Assembly (NCBI RefSeq): GCF_001544575.2
Contig: NZ_FCNY02000015.1
Location: 124,001-188,000, forward strand
DNA length: 64,000 nt
Source of the DNA: Caballeronia cordobensis
Lineage (GTDB): Bacteria; Pseudomonadota; Gammaproteobacteria; Burkholderiales; Burkholderiaceae
Direction of reading: 5' to 3'
Positions within the stretch are counted from its first letter, which is position 1. Every line of letters begins with the position of its first letter. Below are positions 1-8,532 of the stretch, in pieces. The notes beneath the pieces were generated by a model. It searched no databases and was not told the origin of the DNA. It saw nothing but the letters and a program-made list of their open reading frames with translations. Position numbers and translations under genes: made by a program.

Positions 1-1
1 C

Positions 2-1240
2 TTCAATGTGCTGCTCGCGGTCGCTCAGCAAGCCGATGAATCCGGTGACACGTACCGTGCGCTGCTTTCGGACATCGTCGCGAATTCGGCGTTCGACTCG
101 AACGATACTGCGCTTGTCAAAGAACATCTCCGCCGTATGGTGTCGGTGCAGGTCGAGTGGAGTACGGGCACATCGAGTCAGAAGCCAGGCCGCAAGTGGG
201 GTATTTCGACGTTGATCGCCGATGCGGAAATTCTGGAAGACCCGACGACCCGCCGGGTATGGGTCGAATTTTCCTTCGCGCCGAAAATCAAAAAGAAGCT
301 GCTCGACCCGGTCCAATACGCGCGTCTGAGCCTGCAGTTTCAGAGCCAGTTGCGCAGCAGCGCGGGCCTTGCGCTCTACGAAATCTGCGTTCGCTATCTC
401 ACCAATCCCAGTCATCTGACGATGCGCGAAACCTGGGAATGGTGGCGGCCAATCCTTTCCGGCACGCCCGACACCGAAGCCGGCGACGAAGCCAAGCGCG
501 AATACAAATACTTCAAGCGTGATTATCTGCGTCCCGCGATCGCCGAAGTGAACGCGGTGACGAACATTTTCGTCGAGCTGGTGGAGCATCGCGAGGGAAG
601 GCGCGTCGCGGAGATCCAGTTCCGCGTGACCGAGCGCAAGCAGCCGATGCTCGCGCTCGACGAGCATCCGAACGTGTTCGACAGCACGCTCGTCGATCGG
701 ATGGTCAAGATCGGCATTCCCCTCAAGGACGCTCAGACGCTGTATGCGGACAGCGAAGAGAACCGCATTCGCGCAGCGTTGCAAATGACTGAGCAACGGA
801 TGCGGAGCACGTCCTTACCGCCGGTCCGAAGCGCCGCGGCGCTTTTCAAGGACGCGCTCAAGAAGGGCTATGCGCCGCCGGTGGAAGCGTTGCCGCCTGC
901 GACAACGGGCGCGCCGGCACGTGCGCCGGGCGCTACCGCCGCAGCGGCTGACGATCTCAAGGCTCGCTTGCTGAGCGAATTTTCCGCCTATCGTCGCAAG
1001 GAAGCGCGCGTGCTGTACGACGAGCAAGGTGAGGAAGAACGGGAGATCGCACGTCAGTCGTTCGAGGATGACGTGCTCCCGGGGCTGGGCACGCACATGC
1101 GCGACGATTGGCGCAAGCGCGGCCTGGATTCGAAGCTCGCCGAAACGTCGTTCTTCGACTGGCTTGCTCGAAAGACGTGGGGCGAGCCCACGGACGGCGA
1201 CTTGCTGGCATTCACATTGAATCAGTCGCGCGCGGGTTGA
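2..1240 (+). CDS. Plasmid/secondary-chromosome replication initiator, RepB (Rep_3) family, 5' end outside window
   Basis: The frame is open at the left edge, so the N-terminus is missing and 412 residues plus the stop are visible. The stretch from about residue 60 to 230 (GRKWGISTLIADAEI, then FSFAPKIKKKLLDP, then LYEICVRYL, then WRPILSG and YKYFKRDYLRPAI) has the character of Rep_3 initiators, whose paired winged helices bind iterons at the origin. The last 150 residues are more charged and less conserved. It is convergent with parB and adjoins the partition genes, which supports a replicon-maintenance role. The origin iterons probably lie upstream, outside the window. Family assignment is from recognition of the sequence, not from a search. 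Confidence 0.85.
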   Translation, partial: FNVLLAVAQQADESGDTYRALLSDIVANSAFDSNDTALVKEHLRRMVSVQVEWSTGTSSQKPGRKWGISTLIADAEILEDPTTRRVWVEFSFAPKIKKKLLDPVQYARLSLQFQSQLRSSAGLALYEICVRYLTNPSHLTMRETWEWWRPILSGTPDTEAGDEAKREYKYFKRDYLRPAIAEVNAVTNIFVELVEHREGRRVAEIQFRVTERKQPMLALDEHPNVFDSTLVDRMVKIGIPLKDAQTLYADSEENRIRAALQMTEQRMRSTSLPPVRSAAALFKDALKKGYAPPVEALPPATTGAPARAPGATAAAADDLKARLLSEFSAYRRKEARVLYDEQGEEEREIARQSFEDDVLPGLGTHMRDDWRKRGLDSKLAETSFFDWLARKTWGEPTDGDLLAFTLNQSRAG

Positions 1241-1253
1241 TGCCGCAGACGTC

Positions 1254-1283
1254 GTGACCACCGCAAGAAAGCACGGTGGTCGC
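1254..1283. terminator. Probable bidirectional terminator between rep and parB
   Basis: GACCACCG at 1256-1263 pairs with CGGTGGTC at 1274-1281 across a 10-base loop, and the stem extends by a wobble pair and a G-C pair on the outside. It lies exactly between the converging ends of rep and parB. There is no clear U-tract on either side, so termination efficiency is uncertain. Confidence 0.5.
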
Positions 1284-1291
1284 CGATCACT

Positions 1292-2356
1292 TCACTTCTT
1301 CGACTCGACAGGCTGAAGCATCGACTCGATCTGATGCAGTAGTTCGTCACGCTTTTCGCGCGACAAGCCGCGCAAGCGCAGTTCGAGACGGTCCTCGCCA
1401 TACGATTTGAGGTCGCCGACCGCGACGCCGTCGAGTTTGATCTCGAGGCGCTGCGCATAGCGCTGGCGACTCGGCGTCTTCGGAGTGTCCTGCGCGCTTG
1501 CGCGTCCCTTGACGATGTCGGCGACCTGGCGCGTGCTGAGATCGTCCGACGTGATCTTGTTGATGAGACGCAGCGTGGAGTCGCTGCCGCGAGCGGCGTG
1601 GTATCGGGCGATCTGATAGGCCATGTTCGAGCCGAAGCGGTCCGGACGCGCGACCATCTCATGCATGACGTTCTCAGGCAGCTTGGCGATGGACAACGCC
1701 ACGGCGATCGTCGATTCGTCGAGGCCCAGGTGATCCGCGAGTTCACGTTGACTCTGAAAGTGCTGCTCGTCGAGGAAGCGGCGCCAGACCACGGCATTGT
1801 CGAATACGGTCTGCGAGTCGCGCTGAACGTTCAGATCGTAACCTAGCTTGTAGCTTTGAATACCAATAGGCAGGTCGACGACCACCGCCTTGACGGTTTC
1901 CTTGTTCGCCTCTTTCAGCGCTCGGACGCGACGCCCCCCGTCACTGACGAAGAACGTTCCCGGATTCTCGTAGTCGGGAATGACGTGAATGGCCTGCTGC
2001 TGGCCTTGCTTTGCCAGATTGACGGCCAGTTCCGCAATCGACGACTTCAGATAGAAATGGCGCGGGTTGAACGGGCTGGTCTTGATCGATTTCAGTGGAA
2101 GCTCGATCACTTGCCCCGCTGCATAGCGATTCGCGCGTCGCCACGCCCGATATTCGTCGGACTCGAGATCGGTCGCGCTATCGTTTTGCTCGTCGGCGAC
2201 AAATGCGCTCGACCGGCCGTTCGCCGCGATCTGTCCCACGTGCTGAAGATCCACGATGCCATCGATCGCGTTGAGACGATCGAGTGCCGTGCGCTTTTCG
2301 CTGCTCGTCGAATCGGGGCGGGCCTTGAAGCCCTTTGCAAACTGGGACGGTTTCAT
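1292..2356 (-). CDS. parB: ParB/RepB/Spo0J-family partition protein
   Basis: A 354-residue centromere-binding protein. The N-terminal nuclease-like ParB domain is visible at about residues 84-165, including ELAVNLAKQGQ (box I region) and SDGGRRVRALKEA (box II, where GERRxRA is usual). A helix-turn-helix follows at about 203-222 (QRELADHLGLDESTIAVALS). It is encoded 24 bp downstream of parA in the same orientation, with a parS-like palindrome in the gap. Its role would be to load on the TTTATGCGCATAAA sites nearby and, with ParA, segregate the replicon. The start is the ATG just downstream of the parA-parB gap. Confidence 0.93.
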   Translation of the reverse strand: MKPSQFAKGFKARPDSTSSEKRTALDRLNAIDGIVDLQHVGQIAANGRSSAFVADEQNDSATDLESDEYRAWRRANRYAAGQVIELPLKSIKTSPFNPRHFYLKSSIAELAVNLAKQGQQQAIHVIPDYENPGTFFVSDGGRRVRALKEANKETVKAVVVDLPIGIQSYKLGYDLNVQRDSQTVFDNAVVWRRFLDEQHFQSQRELADHLGLDESTIAVALSIAKLPENVMHEMVARPDRFGSNMAYQIARYHAARGSDSTLRLINKITSDDLSTRQVADIVKGRASAQDTPKTPSRQRYAQRLEIKLDGVAVGDLKSYGEDRLELRLRGLSREKRDELLHQIESMLQPVESKK

Positions 2357-2364
2357 TCAGGGTC

Positions 2365-2380
2365 CTTTATGCGCATAAAG
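2365..2380. promoter_or_regulatory. parS-like palindrome in the parA-parB gap
   Basis: Perfect 16-bp palindrome CTTTATGCGCATAAAG filling most of the 24-bp gap between the parA stop and the parB start. It is the same sequence as the copies upstream of parA, and resembles (from memory) the parS reported for Burkholderia secondary chromosomes. Its position means ParB bound here could also limit parB translation or transcription. Confidence 0.85.
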
Positions 2381-3043
2381 TCAGGAGAGGATGTCGAGGA
2401 TTTCGCCAGCCACGGCGCGGATCTCCGTCGCAGCGAGGCGCGACCCGCGATCACTCATCTGCAGTACGGTCTGCCCGAGCGCCATCGCCTGCTTGTAGCA
2501 CTCGCGTGTGGGAATCTGCGTTTTAAGCAAAGGAAAGCCAAGCTCCTCAAGCGCGACCTTGAGTTCACGCGTGAGCATGCGCTTCTCTTCGGTCTTGTTC
2601 AGAAGGAAGACGGCGCGCAAGTCTTCGTTCATCACCTGCGCTTGCTGAACGAGCTTGACCAAGCCGACACTCGACCAATAGTCCGCCGGTGACGATGAAG
2701 TCGGAATCACTGCGATACTTGCCGCGAGCAATACGACGCCCGATACCTTCTCGGTAATCGACGGCGGGCAATCGACCACGATGAACTCATAGTCGTTGAC
2801 GAACTTCTTGATCTCGCGATGGATCTGCCCGCCCGCTTCAGAAAGATTGACGACGGGAAAAGGAATTCCGCTAGCGCCATCCGATCCAGCGCTCGACCAA
2901 TGGATCAACGTGTTCTGTCCATCCGCGTCGACGACGAGCACGCGCTTCTTTTTTTCGTGAAGGGCCGCACCGAGATGCATTGCGATCGTGCTTTTGCCGA
3001 CGCCGCCCTTTTGCTGCGTGATCGCTATGATTTCCGCCGCCAC
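2381..3043 (-). CDS. parA: ParA-family partition ATPase
   Basis: A 220-residue ATPase with the deviant Walker A motif KGGVGKST at residues 12-19, VVDADGQN near residue 40 and VVDCPPSI near residue 94 (Walker B region). It lacks the N-terminal DNA-binding extension of type Ia ParA, so it is a short ParA that would drive ParB-parS complexes apart on the nucleoid. Translation starts at a GTG preceded by GGAG with good spacing. It is transcribed with parB, from a region holding two more parS-like sites. Confidence 0.93.
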   Translation of the reverse strand: MAAEIIAITQQKGGVGKSTIAMHLGAALHEKKKRVLVVDADGQNTLIHWSSAGSDGASGIPFPVVNLSEAGGQIHREIKKFVNDYEFIVVDCPPSITEKVSGVVLLAASIAVIPTSSSPADYWSSVGLVKLVQQAQVMNEDLRAVFLLNKTEEKRMLTRELKVALEELGFPLLKTQIPTRECYKQAMALGQTVLQMSDRGSRLAATEIRAVAGEILDILS

Positions 3044-3143
3044 GTTTTACTCCGAAATTAAAGTTTGTTGAATTCTACATTGGCATTTCTATTTTTCCAG
3101 TGAAAATAACAACAAATCACGCGCGTTAGCCATTCGGCCTAGT

Positions 3144-3157
3144 TTTATGCGCATAAA
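3144..3157. promoter_or_regulatory. parS-like site
   Basis: Core TTTATGCGCATAAA, a perfect 14-bp palindrome; the outer pair is T/G rather than C/G. About 100 bp upstream of parA. Confidence 0.8.
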
Positions 3158-3213
3158 GTCGGTGCGTCGCACGAGTTTTCGATTAGACCCAGTTCGACGG
3201 ACGTGGCCCGTGC

Positions 3214-3233
3214 GACTTTATGCGCATAAAGTC
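3214..3233. promoter_or_regulatory. parS-like site, 20-bp perfect palindrome
   Basis: GACTTTATGCGCATAAAGTC, the longest perfect copy in the window, 170 bp upstream of parA. Likely a primary ParB nucleation site. Confidence 0.88.
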
Positions 3234-3395
3234 AGCGGCGATTTCGCTAGCAGAAAGGCCCCCGTTGAAAACCCGATTTGCAACAGCGCGCGCCCTTTGC
3301 CCGATGCCACGAACCTTTGCCGTTGACGTCATCACCTGCAAAACAAAATCGCCTATGCTAAGCGCTGTCTAATCGCCGCCTGTGCCGGAGCCGTC

Positions 3396-5816
3396 ATGAC
3401 CGTTCGCAACCTGGACATTCTGTTCGCCCCGAAATCGATTGCGGTCGTCGGCGCCTCATCGCGCGCAGGGAGCATCGGCGAGATGGTGTGGGCGCGTGCT
3501 TCATGCGCCGGCTTCGAAGGATCGCTTTGGCCCGTCAATCCAAAATACGCGTCGCTGGGCGGCGAGAAGGTTTATGCCGATATCGATGACCTGCCCGATG
3601 CACCTAACATCGCGGTGCTCTGCACGCGACCGCATACGTGGCCGGATCTCGTCGAACGATTGGGTCGCCGTGGGACGAAGGCCGTCGTGATCGTCGGCGA
3701 GGCGACGCAGCGCGGTGGACTATCTGCATCGCGACAGGACGATCCGCAAGGCGCGGATGAATGGACCGCTCGCACACTTGCCGCCGCCCGCCCTTTCCTC
3801 GTGCGCGTTGTCGGCCCTGCTAGTCTTGGCATAGTGACGCCCGCCATCGGTGCATGCCCCGGCGCGCCCGCGTGCAACGTCAAATCGGGCGGCGTCGCTT
3901 GGGTATCCGGATCGAATGCTTTGACGAACGGCGTGCTCGGCTGGGCGCGTGCACGTGGGCTCGGCTTTTCGCGAATCGTCGCCCTCGGCGATGAAGCCGA
4001 TGTCGATTCCGGCGACATCCTCGATTTTCTCGCCAGCGATGCGTCGACGCGCGCAATCCTGCTAGCAATCGAAACCGTGCGATCGGCGCGCAAGTTCATG
4101 TCCGCCGCGCGGGCTGCTGCGCGGAACAAGCCGGTGCTCGTGCTTCGAACCGGTCGCGACGATCCGTTCGATCGACTCTACGGCGCCGCTTTCCGTCGCG
4201 CCGGCCTCGTGCGCGTCGATTCACTCGACGACTTGCTCGACGAAATCGAAACGCTCGGCATCGGTCGCGTCGCAGCGAGCGATGTCGCGACTGTCGTCAC
4301 GAGCGATCGCGGCGTCGCAGCACTCGCGCAGGATGCGTTCGGCGCAGCGGGCGATGACCTAGCGCAATGGCCCACCGCGGCGCGCGATGCAATTGCGTCC
4401 GCGCTGCCCCGCGCGCGTGCGGGAAACCCGCTTCTGCTCGGCGATGCGGCCACGCCCGCCGATTTCGGCGCAGCGCTCGAAGCACTAGCGTCCCACCGCG
4501 AGACCGGAACCGTGTTCGTCGTACATGCGCCGACTCACAGTGCGCCCGTCGCTGACGTTGCGCGAACCTTGATTGCCGAGCGGCGCCATGCCTACCGAGG
4601 ATTGCTGGCGTGCTTCTTCGGCTGCGTCGATGCCGCGACGCGCGATGAACTGCACGCGAACGGCATTCCCGTGCATACGACACCGCATCGGCTCGCACGC
4701 GGATTCGCGCGTCTCGTCGATTTTCGGCAAGGGCGCGAGTTATTAATGCAAACACCCGACGGTCTTCCCGCCGACATACCCGAAGACATCGATGCCGCGC
4801 AACGCGACATTCGAGATGCGCTCGAAAACGGCGTTACGGAATTGAACCGTGAACGTGCGGCGCGTGTGCTTGCCCGCTTCGGCATCACGGTGAAGCCAGG
4901 ACCGCCGGACTCGCTGACAAGCGATGCCGTCGAGATTCAGACTCGCCTGCTCAACCATCGCGTATTCGGTCCGGTGTTCGAGTTCAAAGCCGAAGGCGCG
5001 CTCGGGCTCGCCGACGCCCTTCACGAGTTCGCTTTGCCGCCGCTTAATCCGACGCTGGCGCGCGATCTCGTCATGCGGTCGCCGCGCTCACGCGAATTGC
5101 CCGCCGACTCGCTGCTCAATTCGCTGACGGCGCTGTCGCAACTCGTTTGTTATATCGAAGAAATCGTTGCCTTGCGCCTCATCCTGCGCGTGACTCGCGA
5201 CTCGGTTGCCGTTCACGAACCGCAACTTACGCTCGGCGCGCATCGCAAGCCTCTCGCGATCGTGCCGTATCCGCGCTGCCTCGAAGAGACGCTCGACTGG
5301 CACGGCATGCGCATCACCGTGCGTCCGATTCGTCCCGAAGACGAAGAAGCGCATGCGGCGTTCGTTGCGGCGAATACCGCCGAGGACTTGCGTCTTCGCT
5401 TCTTCGGCGCAGTGCGCAGCTTCGATCATTCTCAACTCGCGCGCATGACGCAGATCGACTACGACCGCGAGATGGCGCTGATCGTGACGCGGGCGAACGG
5501 CGACGGCATGAACGAAACGCTGGGTGTAGCCCGCGCGATTGCCGATCCCGACAATGAGACCGCCGAATTCGCCGTGGCCGCGCGTTCGGATATGAAGGGA
5601 AAAGGATTGGGAGCACTTCTGCTATCGCGCATCATCGAATACGCGACGAAGCGCGGCACGCGCTGGATGATTGGCGAAGCGCTGCGTGAGAACGCCGGCA
5701 TGATCGCGCTGGCGCGCAGCAAGGGTTTCGAGCTGACGAAGACCGAAGACCCGGGCGTCGTCGGCTTCAGATTGCGACTGTGCGAGACGCCGTCGCCTTC
5801 GACTTTACGCGCATAA
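3396..5816 (+). CDS. CoA-binding/acyl-CoA ligase-like protein with C-terminal GNAT domain (Pat-type protein acetyltransferase homologue)
   Basis: An 806-residue protein. Residues about 5-130 form a CoA-binding Rossmann domain (IAVVGASSRAGSIG), about 140-300 the succinyl-CoA-ligase-like part (GPASLGIVTPAIG, VALGDEADVDSGDILDFL), about 460-600 a poorly conserved ATP-grasp-like region, and 640-785 a GNAT domain (ITVRPIRPEDEEAHAAF; acetyl-CoA loop DMKGKGLGALLL at 732-743). The SHTG-type catalytic His motif of active NDP-forming ligases is not seen (the equivalent stretch is RTGRDDPFDRLYG), so ligase activity is unlikely. That layout matches bacterial Pat/PatZ lysine acetyltransferases that control acyl-CoA synthetases. 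GGAG precedes the ATG. Its stop codon lies inside a parS-like site. Confidence 0.85.
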   Translation: MTVRNLDILFAPKSIAVVGASSRAGSIGEMVWARASCAGFEGSLWPVNPKYASLGGEKVYADIDDLPDAPNIAVLCTRPHTWPDLVERLGRRGTKAVVIVGEATQRGGLSASRQDDPQGADEWTARTLAAARPFLVRVVGPASLGIVTPAIGACPGAPACNVKSGGVAWVSGSNALTNGVLGWARARGLGFSRIVALGDEADVDSGDILDFLASDASTRAILLAIETVRSARKFMSAARAAARNKPVLVLRTGRDDPFDRLYGAAFRRAGLVRVDSLDDLLDEIETLGIGRVAASDVATVVTSDRGVAALAQDAFGAAGDDLAQWPTAARDAIASALPRARAGNPLLLGDAATPADFGAALEALASHRETGTVFVVHAPTHSAPVADVARTLIAERRHAYRGLLACFFGCVDAATRDELHANGIPVHTTPHRLARGFARLVDFRQGRELLMQTPDGLPADIPEDIDAAQRDIRDALENGVTELNRERAARVLARFGITVKPGPPDSLTSDAVEIQTRLLNHRVFGPVFEFKAEGALGLADALHEFALPPLNPTLARDLVMRSPRSRELPADSLLNSLTALSQLVCYIEEIVALRLILRVTRDSVAVHEPQLTLGAHRKPLAIVPYPRCLEETLDWHGMRITVRPIRPEDEEAHAAFVAANTAEDLRLRFFGAVRSFDHSQLARMTQIDYDREMALIVTRANGDGMNETLGVARAIADPDNETAEFAVAARSDMKGKGLGALLLSRIIEYATKRGTRWMIGEALRENAGMIALARSKGFELTKTEDPGVVGFRLRLCETPSPSTLRA

Positions 5817-5820
5817 AGTC
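5801..5820. promoter_or_regulatory. parS-like site with one mismatch, overlapping a stop codon
   Basis: GACTTTACGCGCATAAAGTC, one base off the perfect palindrome. The TAA of the upstream acetyltransferase gene is inside it. Paired with the next site 19 bp further on. Confidence 0.75.
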
Positions 5821-5839
5821 ACAGGCGGCGGAGCCGTCC

Positions 5840-5859
5840 GGCTTTATGCGCATAAAGCC
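5840..5859. promoter_or_regulatory. parS-like site
   Basis: GGCTTTATGCGCATAAAGCC, a perfect 20-bp palindrome between two convergent genes. With the preceding copy it makes a close pair, as is common for centromere clusters. Confidence 0.85.
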
Positions 5860-5876
5860 CCGGCGAACCCCTCGCG

Positions 5877-6422
5877 TCACGCTGCCAGCTTACCCATCGC
5901 TTCATCGACGTGAGCACGCGACAACGCAAGCTCGTCGAGCAACGCTTCGGTGTACGTAGCGCCCGTCTCCTTCTCGAGCCTCGCAATGGTCAACGCGCAG
6001 CGCGACGTGTCCTTCAACGTCGCGATGAACGGCTTCACCGATTGCCCCGATGTGAACGCTTCGAACAGCGGCACACGAATCTCATCGGGCAGCGCACGCG
6101 AAGTCCATTGATAGGGCTTTCCGTTGTGCGTCAGTTGCGGCGGCAGCGTGCGTTCTTTCTTCGCTGCGGGAATCAAGCCAAAGGTACGCGCCGCGTCGCC
6201 GATCTGCTCGGCCGAAAAAAGTTCGTCCGGCGTGATATCGAACTGCGCGATATAGGCTTCGATTGCCTGCATCGCAGCCGCGCGATCGTCGCGCTTTTTT
6301 TGCGCGTGCGCGACGATCTCGCGCAGTTCATCGGCTTCGTCGGACGTGATCGTGAAGTTCGCCTGCTTTTGCTGAAGTTCGCTGAAGCGGAGGAATTCGG
6401 AATCGGAAAGGAGTTTCGCCAT
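5877..6422 (-). CDS. Conserved-looking hypothetical protein, 181 aa
   Basis: Not recognised. The N-terminal 80 residues are strongly helical and charged (ELQQKQANFTITSDEADELR, then AHAQKKRDDRAAAMQAIEAY) and could form a coiled coil. A short central motif HNGKPYQWTSRALPDE (about residues 100-120) loosely recalls H-NS-like small nucleoid proteins, but the usual H-NS DNA-binding core is not present. It converges on the acetyltransferase gene and directly follows the parS pair. No signal peptide or membrane segment. Confidence 0.6.
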   Translation of the reverse strand: MAKLLSDSEFLRFSELQQKQANFTITSDEADELREIVAHAQKKRDDRAAAMQAIEAYIAQFDITPDELFSAEQIGDAARTFGLIPAAKKERTLPPQLTHNGKPYQWTSRALPDEIRVPLFEAFTSGQSVKPFIATLKDTSRCALTIARLEKETGATYTEALLDELALSRAHVDEAMGKLAA

Positions 6423-6516
6423 CGGAGAATGCGTCGGATTGAATGCGGCAACGCGGGATTACGGCGCGCCGCCATTTTGAGAGGGCCGCCATTCTAACGC
6501 GCGCAACGCACGGCGG

Positions 6517-7314
6517 TCAGTCGTGCATCATCGAAAGCGACGCGGCGGCGTCCTTCAGCAGCGCAGTGACGTCGTCGATGGACGGCGCAACGTATTCATC
6601 GATGCGGCGCATGTAAGGACAGGTGAGGGCGGCGATCGCCTGCCCCGACGGTCCGAGCAGCGGAAACGTCACGTCCGTCACGCCGAAGGTCTGCTGACTG
6701 TCTTTCTTCGAATAGCCGATTTCGCAGATCTGCCGGTAGTCGGCATCCAGCACCGCGCGATCGAGCGCAAGTTCGCCTTTGACCTTCGTATGCTCGGCGA
6801 GCATGTGCTCGCGCTGTTCGCCGGTTTGAAAAGCGAGCATCACACGGCCTGAGCCAGTGTCGATCAATCCGACGCGCGAACCGAGCCGCACCGAAATGCC
6901 CCAGGTTCCGGGCCCGTCCACTTGAGCGATGACGAGCAGATTGCCGCGATCGTAGACGGCGAGATGCACCGATTGTTCGGCAGCATCGGCGAAACGCTGC
7001 ATGACGGGCAGCGCCTCGGCAATCAGGCGATTCATCGGCGGATGTCGATGCGCGAGCGCATAGAGCTTGAGGCTCAGCGAATAACGATCGCCCTCCGGCG
7101 AACGCACCACATATTGGCGCGCGACGAGCCGCTCCAGCATCCGATACATCTCGCTCGCATTGCGCCCGAGCATTTTCGTGATTTCCGCACGCGTCAGCCC
7201 CGATTTCTGCTCGGACAGCAATTCGAGGATATCGAGTCCCTTGTCGAGCGCGGGCGCGCGATAGCGATCGGCATCGTTGTCTTCAACATCCATGTGCAGT
7301 CTGGGTCGATTCAT
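6517..7314 (-). CDS. IclR-family transcriptional regulator
   Basis: A 265-residue regulator. A winged helix-turn-helix spans about residues 22-85 (ALDKGLDILELLSEQKSG, TRAEITKMLGRNASEMYRML) and the effector-binding IclR domain about 90-262, with the typical DTGSGRVMLAF motif near residue 150. It is transcribed away from the sugar ABC importer and catabolic operon, so control of that operon is likely, with the sugar or an early intermediate as effector. A second Met at residue 8 is a possible start; neither has a strong ribosome site. Confidence 0.9.
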   Translation of the reverse strand: MNRPRLHMDVEDNDADRYRAPALDKGLDILELLSEQKSGLTRAEITKMLGRNASEMYRMLERLVARQYVVRSPEGDRYSLSLKLYALAHRHPPMNRLIAEALPVMQRFADAAEQSVHLAVYDRGNLLVIAQVDGPGTWGISVRLGSRVGLIDTGSGRVMLAFQTGEQREHMLAEHTKVKGELALDRAVLDADYRQICEIGYSKKDSQQTFGVTDVTFPLLGPSGQAIAALTCPYMRRIDEYVAPSIDDVTALLKDAAASLSMMHD

Positions 7315-7530
7315 GAGTTGGCGCCGAGTTTAAGCCTTTTGTCAGTGAACGCCGATGCCGTCGGCGAAAACCAGGCTAGGGAAATTACCGATCGCCTCGT
7401 CGTCGGTCGTTCTTGACTTCGAATTGTGCGTATATGAATAATACGTTCACTGATGAATAGATGCATCGAAAGTTTCCCGCAGCACCCACGTTGCAGTCAC
7501 GAAGAACAGCACGTATTCAGGAGACACCGC
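7315..7530. promoter_or_regulatory. Divergent control region between the IclR gene and the sugar operon
   Basis: About 215 bp. An AT-rich stretch at about 7420-7455 (GTGCGTATATGAATAATACG) is the best candidate for overlapping promoter and regulator binding. AGGAG at about 7519-7523 precedes the binding-protein start. Confidence 0.4.
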
Positions 7531-8532
7531 ATGAAGTTCACCAAGACGCTCGCCGTCGCCATCGCCACGGTCAGCACGATGGGCCTCGCCAACGCCGCCG
7601 ATAGCGGCAAAGTCGGCCTGGGTCTGCCGCTGCTGACTTCGCCGTTCTGGCAGTCGTACAACAACTACCTGCCGAAATACGCGAAGGACATGGGCCTCGA
7701 CATCCTCGCGCCGGTCAATTCGAACGGCGATCCCGCGCAGCAGATCACCGACATGAACAACCTGCTGAACCTGGGCGCGAAGGGCATCGTCGTCGGGCCG
7801 CTGGATTCGGCGGCGATCAGCCGCGCGCTCGATGCGTCGTCGGCGAAGAGCGTGCCGGTCGTTGCAGTCGATGTCGCGCCGACGCAGGGCAAGGTCGCGA
7901 TGGTCGTGCGCGCCGACAACCGCGCGTACGGCACGAAGTCGTGCGAATACATCGGCGCGCATGTGAAGTCGGGCAAGGTCGTTCAGATCATGGGCGATCT
8001 GGCGTCGGTGAACGGCCGCGACCGGTCGGAGGCGTTCCGTGAGTGCCTGAAGAAATATCCGTCGCTGAGCCTGCTGGAGATTCCCGCCGCGTGGAAGGGC
8101 GACGCCGCCGCGACGGCGCTCGACAGTCTTCTGACCGCGAATCCCGATGTGAAGGCGATCTACATGCAGGCAGGCGGCGTCTATCTGTCGCCGACGCTTC
8201 AGACGCTGCGCCGCAAGCAAATGCTCTTCAAGGCGGGCGATCCGAAGCACATCGTGATCGTGAGCAACGACGGCATTCCGCAGGAATATGACGCGATCCG
8301 CCGCGGCGAAATCGACGCGACCATTTCCCAGCCCGCCGATCTTTACGCGAAGTACGGCCTCTTCTATATCAAGGCGGCGCTCGCCGGACAGACCTTCAAG
8401 CCCGGTCCCACCGATCACGGCAGCACCATCGTTCAGCGCGCGCCCGGCATTCTCGAAGATCAGTTGCCCGCGCCGCTCGTGACGAAGTCCAACGTCGACG
8501 ACAAGTCCCTCTGGGGCAATACCGTCAAATGA
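7531..8532 (+). CDS. Sugar ABC transporter, periplasmic substrate-binding protein
   Basis: A 333-residue protein that begins with a clear Sec signal peptide (MKFTKTLAVAIATVSTMG, then LANAA with cleavage before DS). The mature part is a Peripla_BP_4-type ribose/galactose-binding fold: PLLTSPFWQSYNNY, QQITDMNNLLNLGAKGIVVG, VVAVDVAP, DGIPQEYDAIRRGEIDATISQ. It captures a sugar for the ATPase and permease encoded next, with a 4-bp ATGA overlap to the ATPase gene. The ATG after AGGAG was preferred over an upstream in-frame ATG because only it yields the signal peptide. The catabolic genes downstream suggest L-fucose as ligand. Confidence 0.92.
   Translation: MKFTKTLAVAIATVSTMGLANAADSGKVGLGLPLLTSPFWQSYNNYLPKYAKDMGLDILAPVNSNGDPAQQITDMNNLLNLGAKGIVVGPLDSAAISRALDASSAKSVPVVAVDVAPTQGKVAMVVRADNRAYGTKSCEYIGAHVKSGKVVQIMGDLASVNGRDRSEAFRECLKKYPSLSLLEIPAAWKGDAAATALDSLLTANPDVKAIYMQAGGVYLSPTLQTLRRKQMLFKAGDPKHIVIVSNDGIPQEYDAIRRGEIDATISQPADLYAKYGLFYIKAALAGQTFKPGPTDHGSTIVQRAPGILEDQLPAPLVTKSNVDDKSLWGNTVK

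Larger units (their letters stand above)
3044..3395. other. Intergenic region upstream of parA with parS-like sites
   Basis: About 350 bp between divergent parA and the acetyltransferase gene. It is AT-richer than its surroundings near 3060-3120 and holds two parS-like palindromes. No ORF or RNA gene was recognised. Promoters for both flanking genes must lie here, but no consensus pair could be assigned with confidence. Confidence 0.6.
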
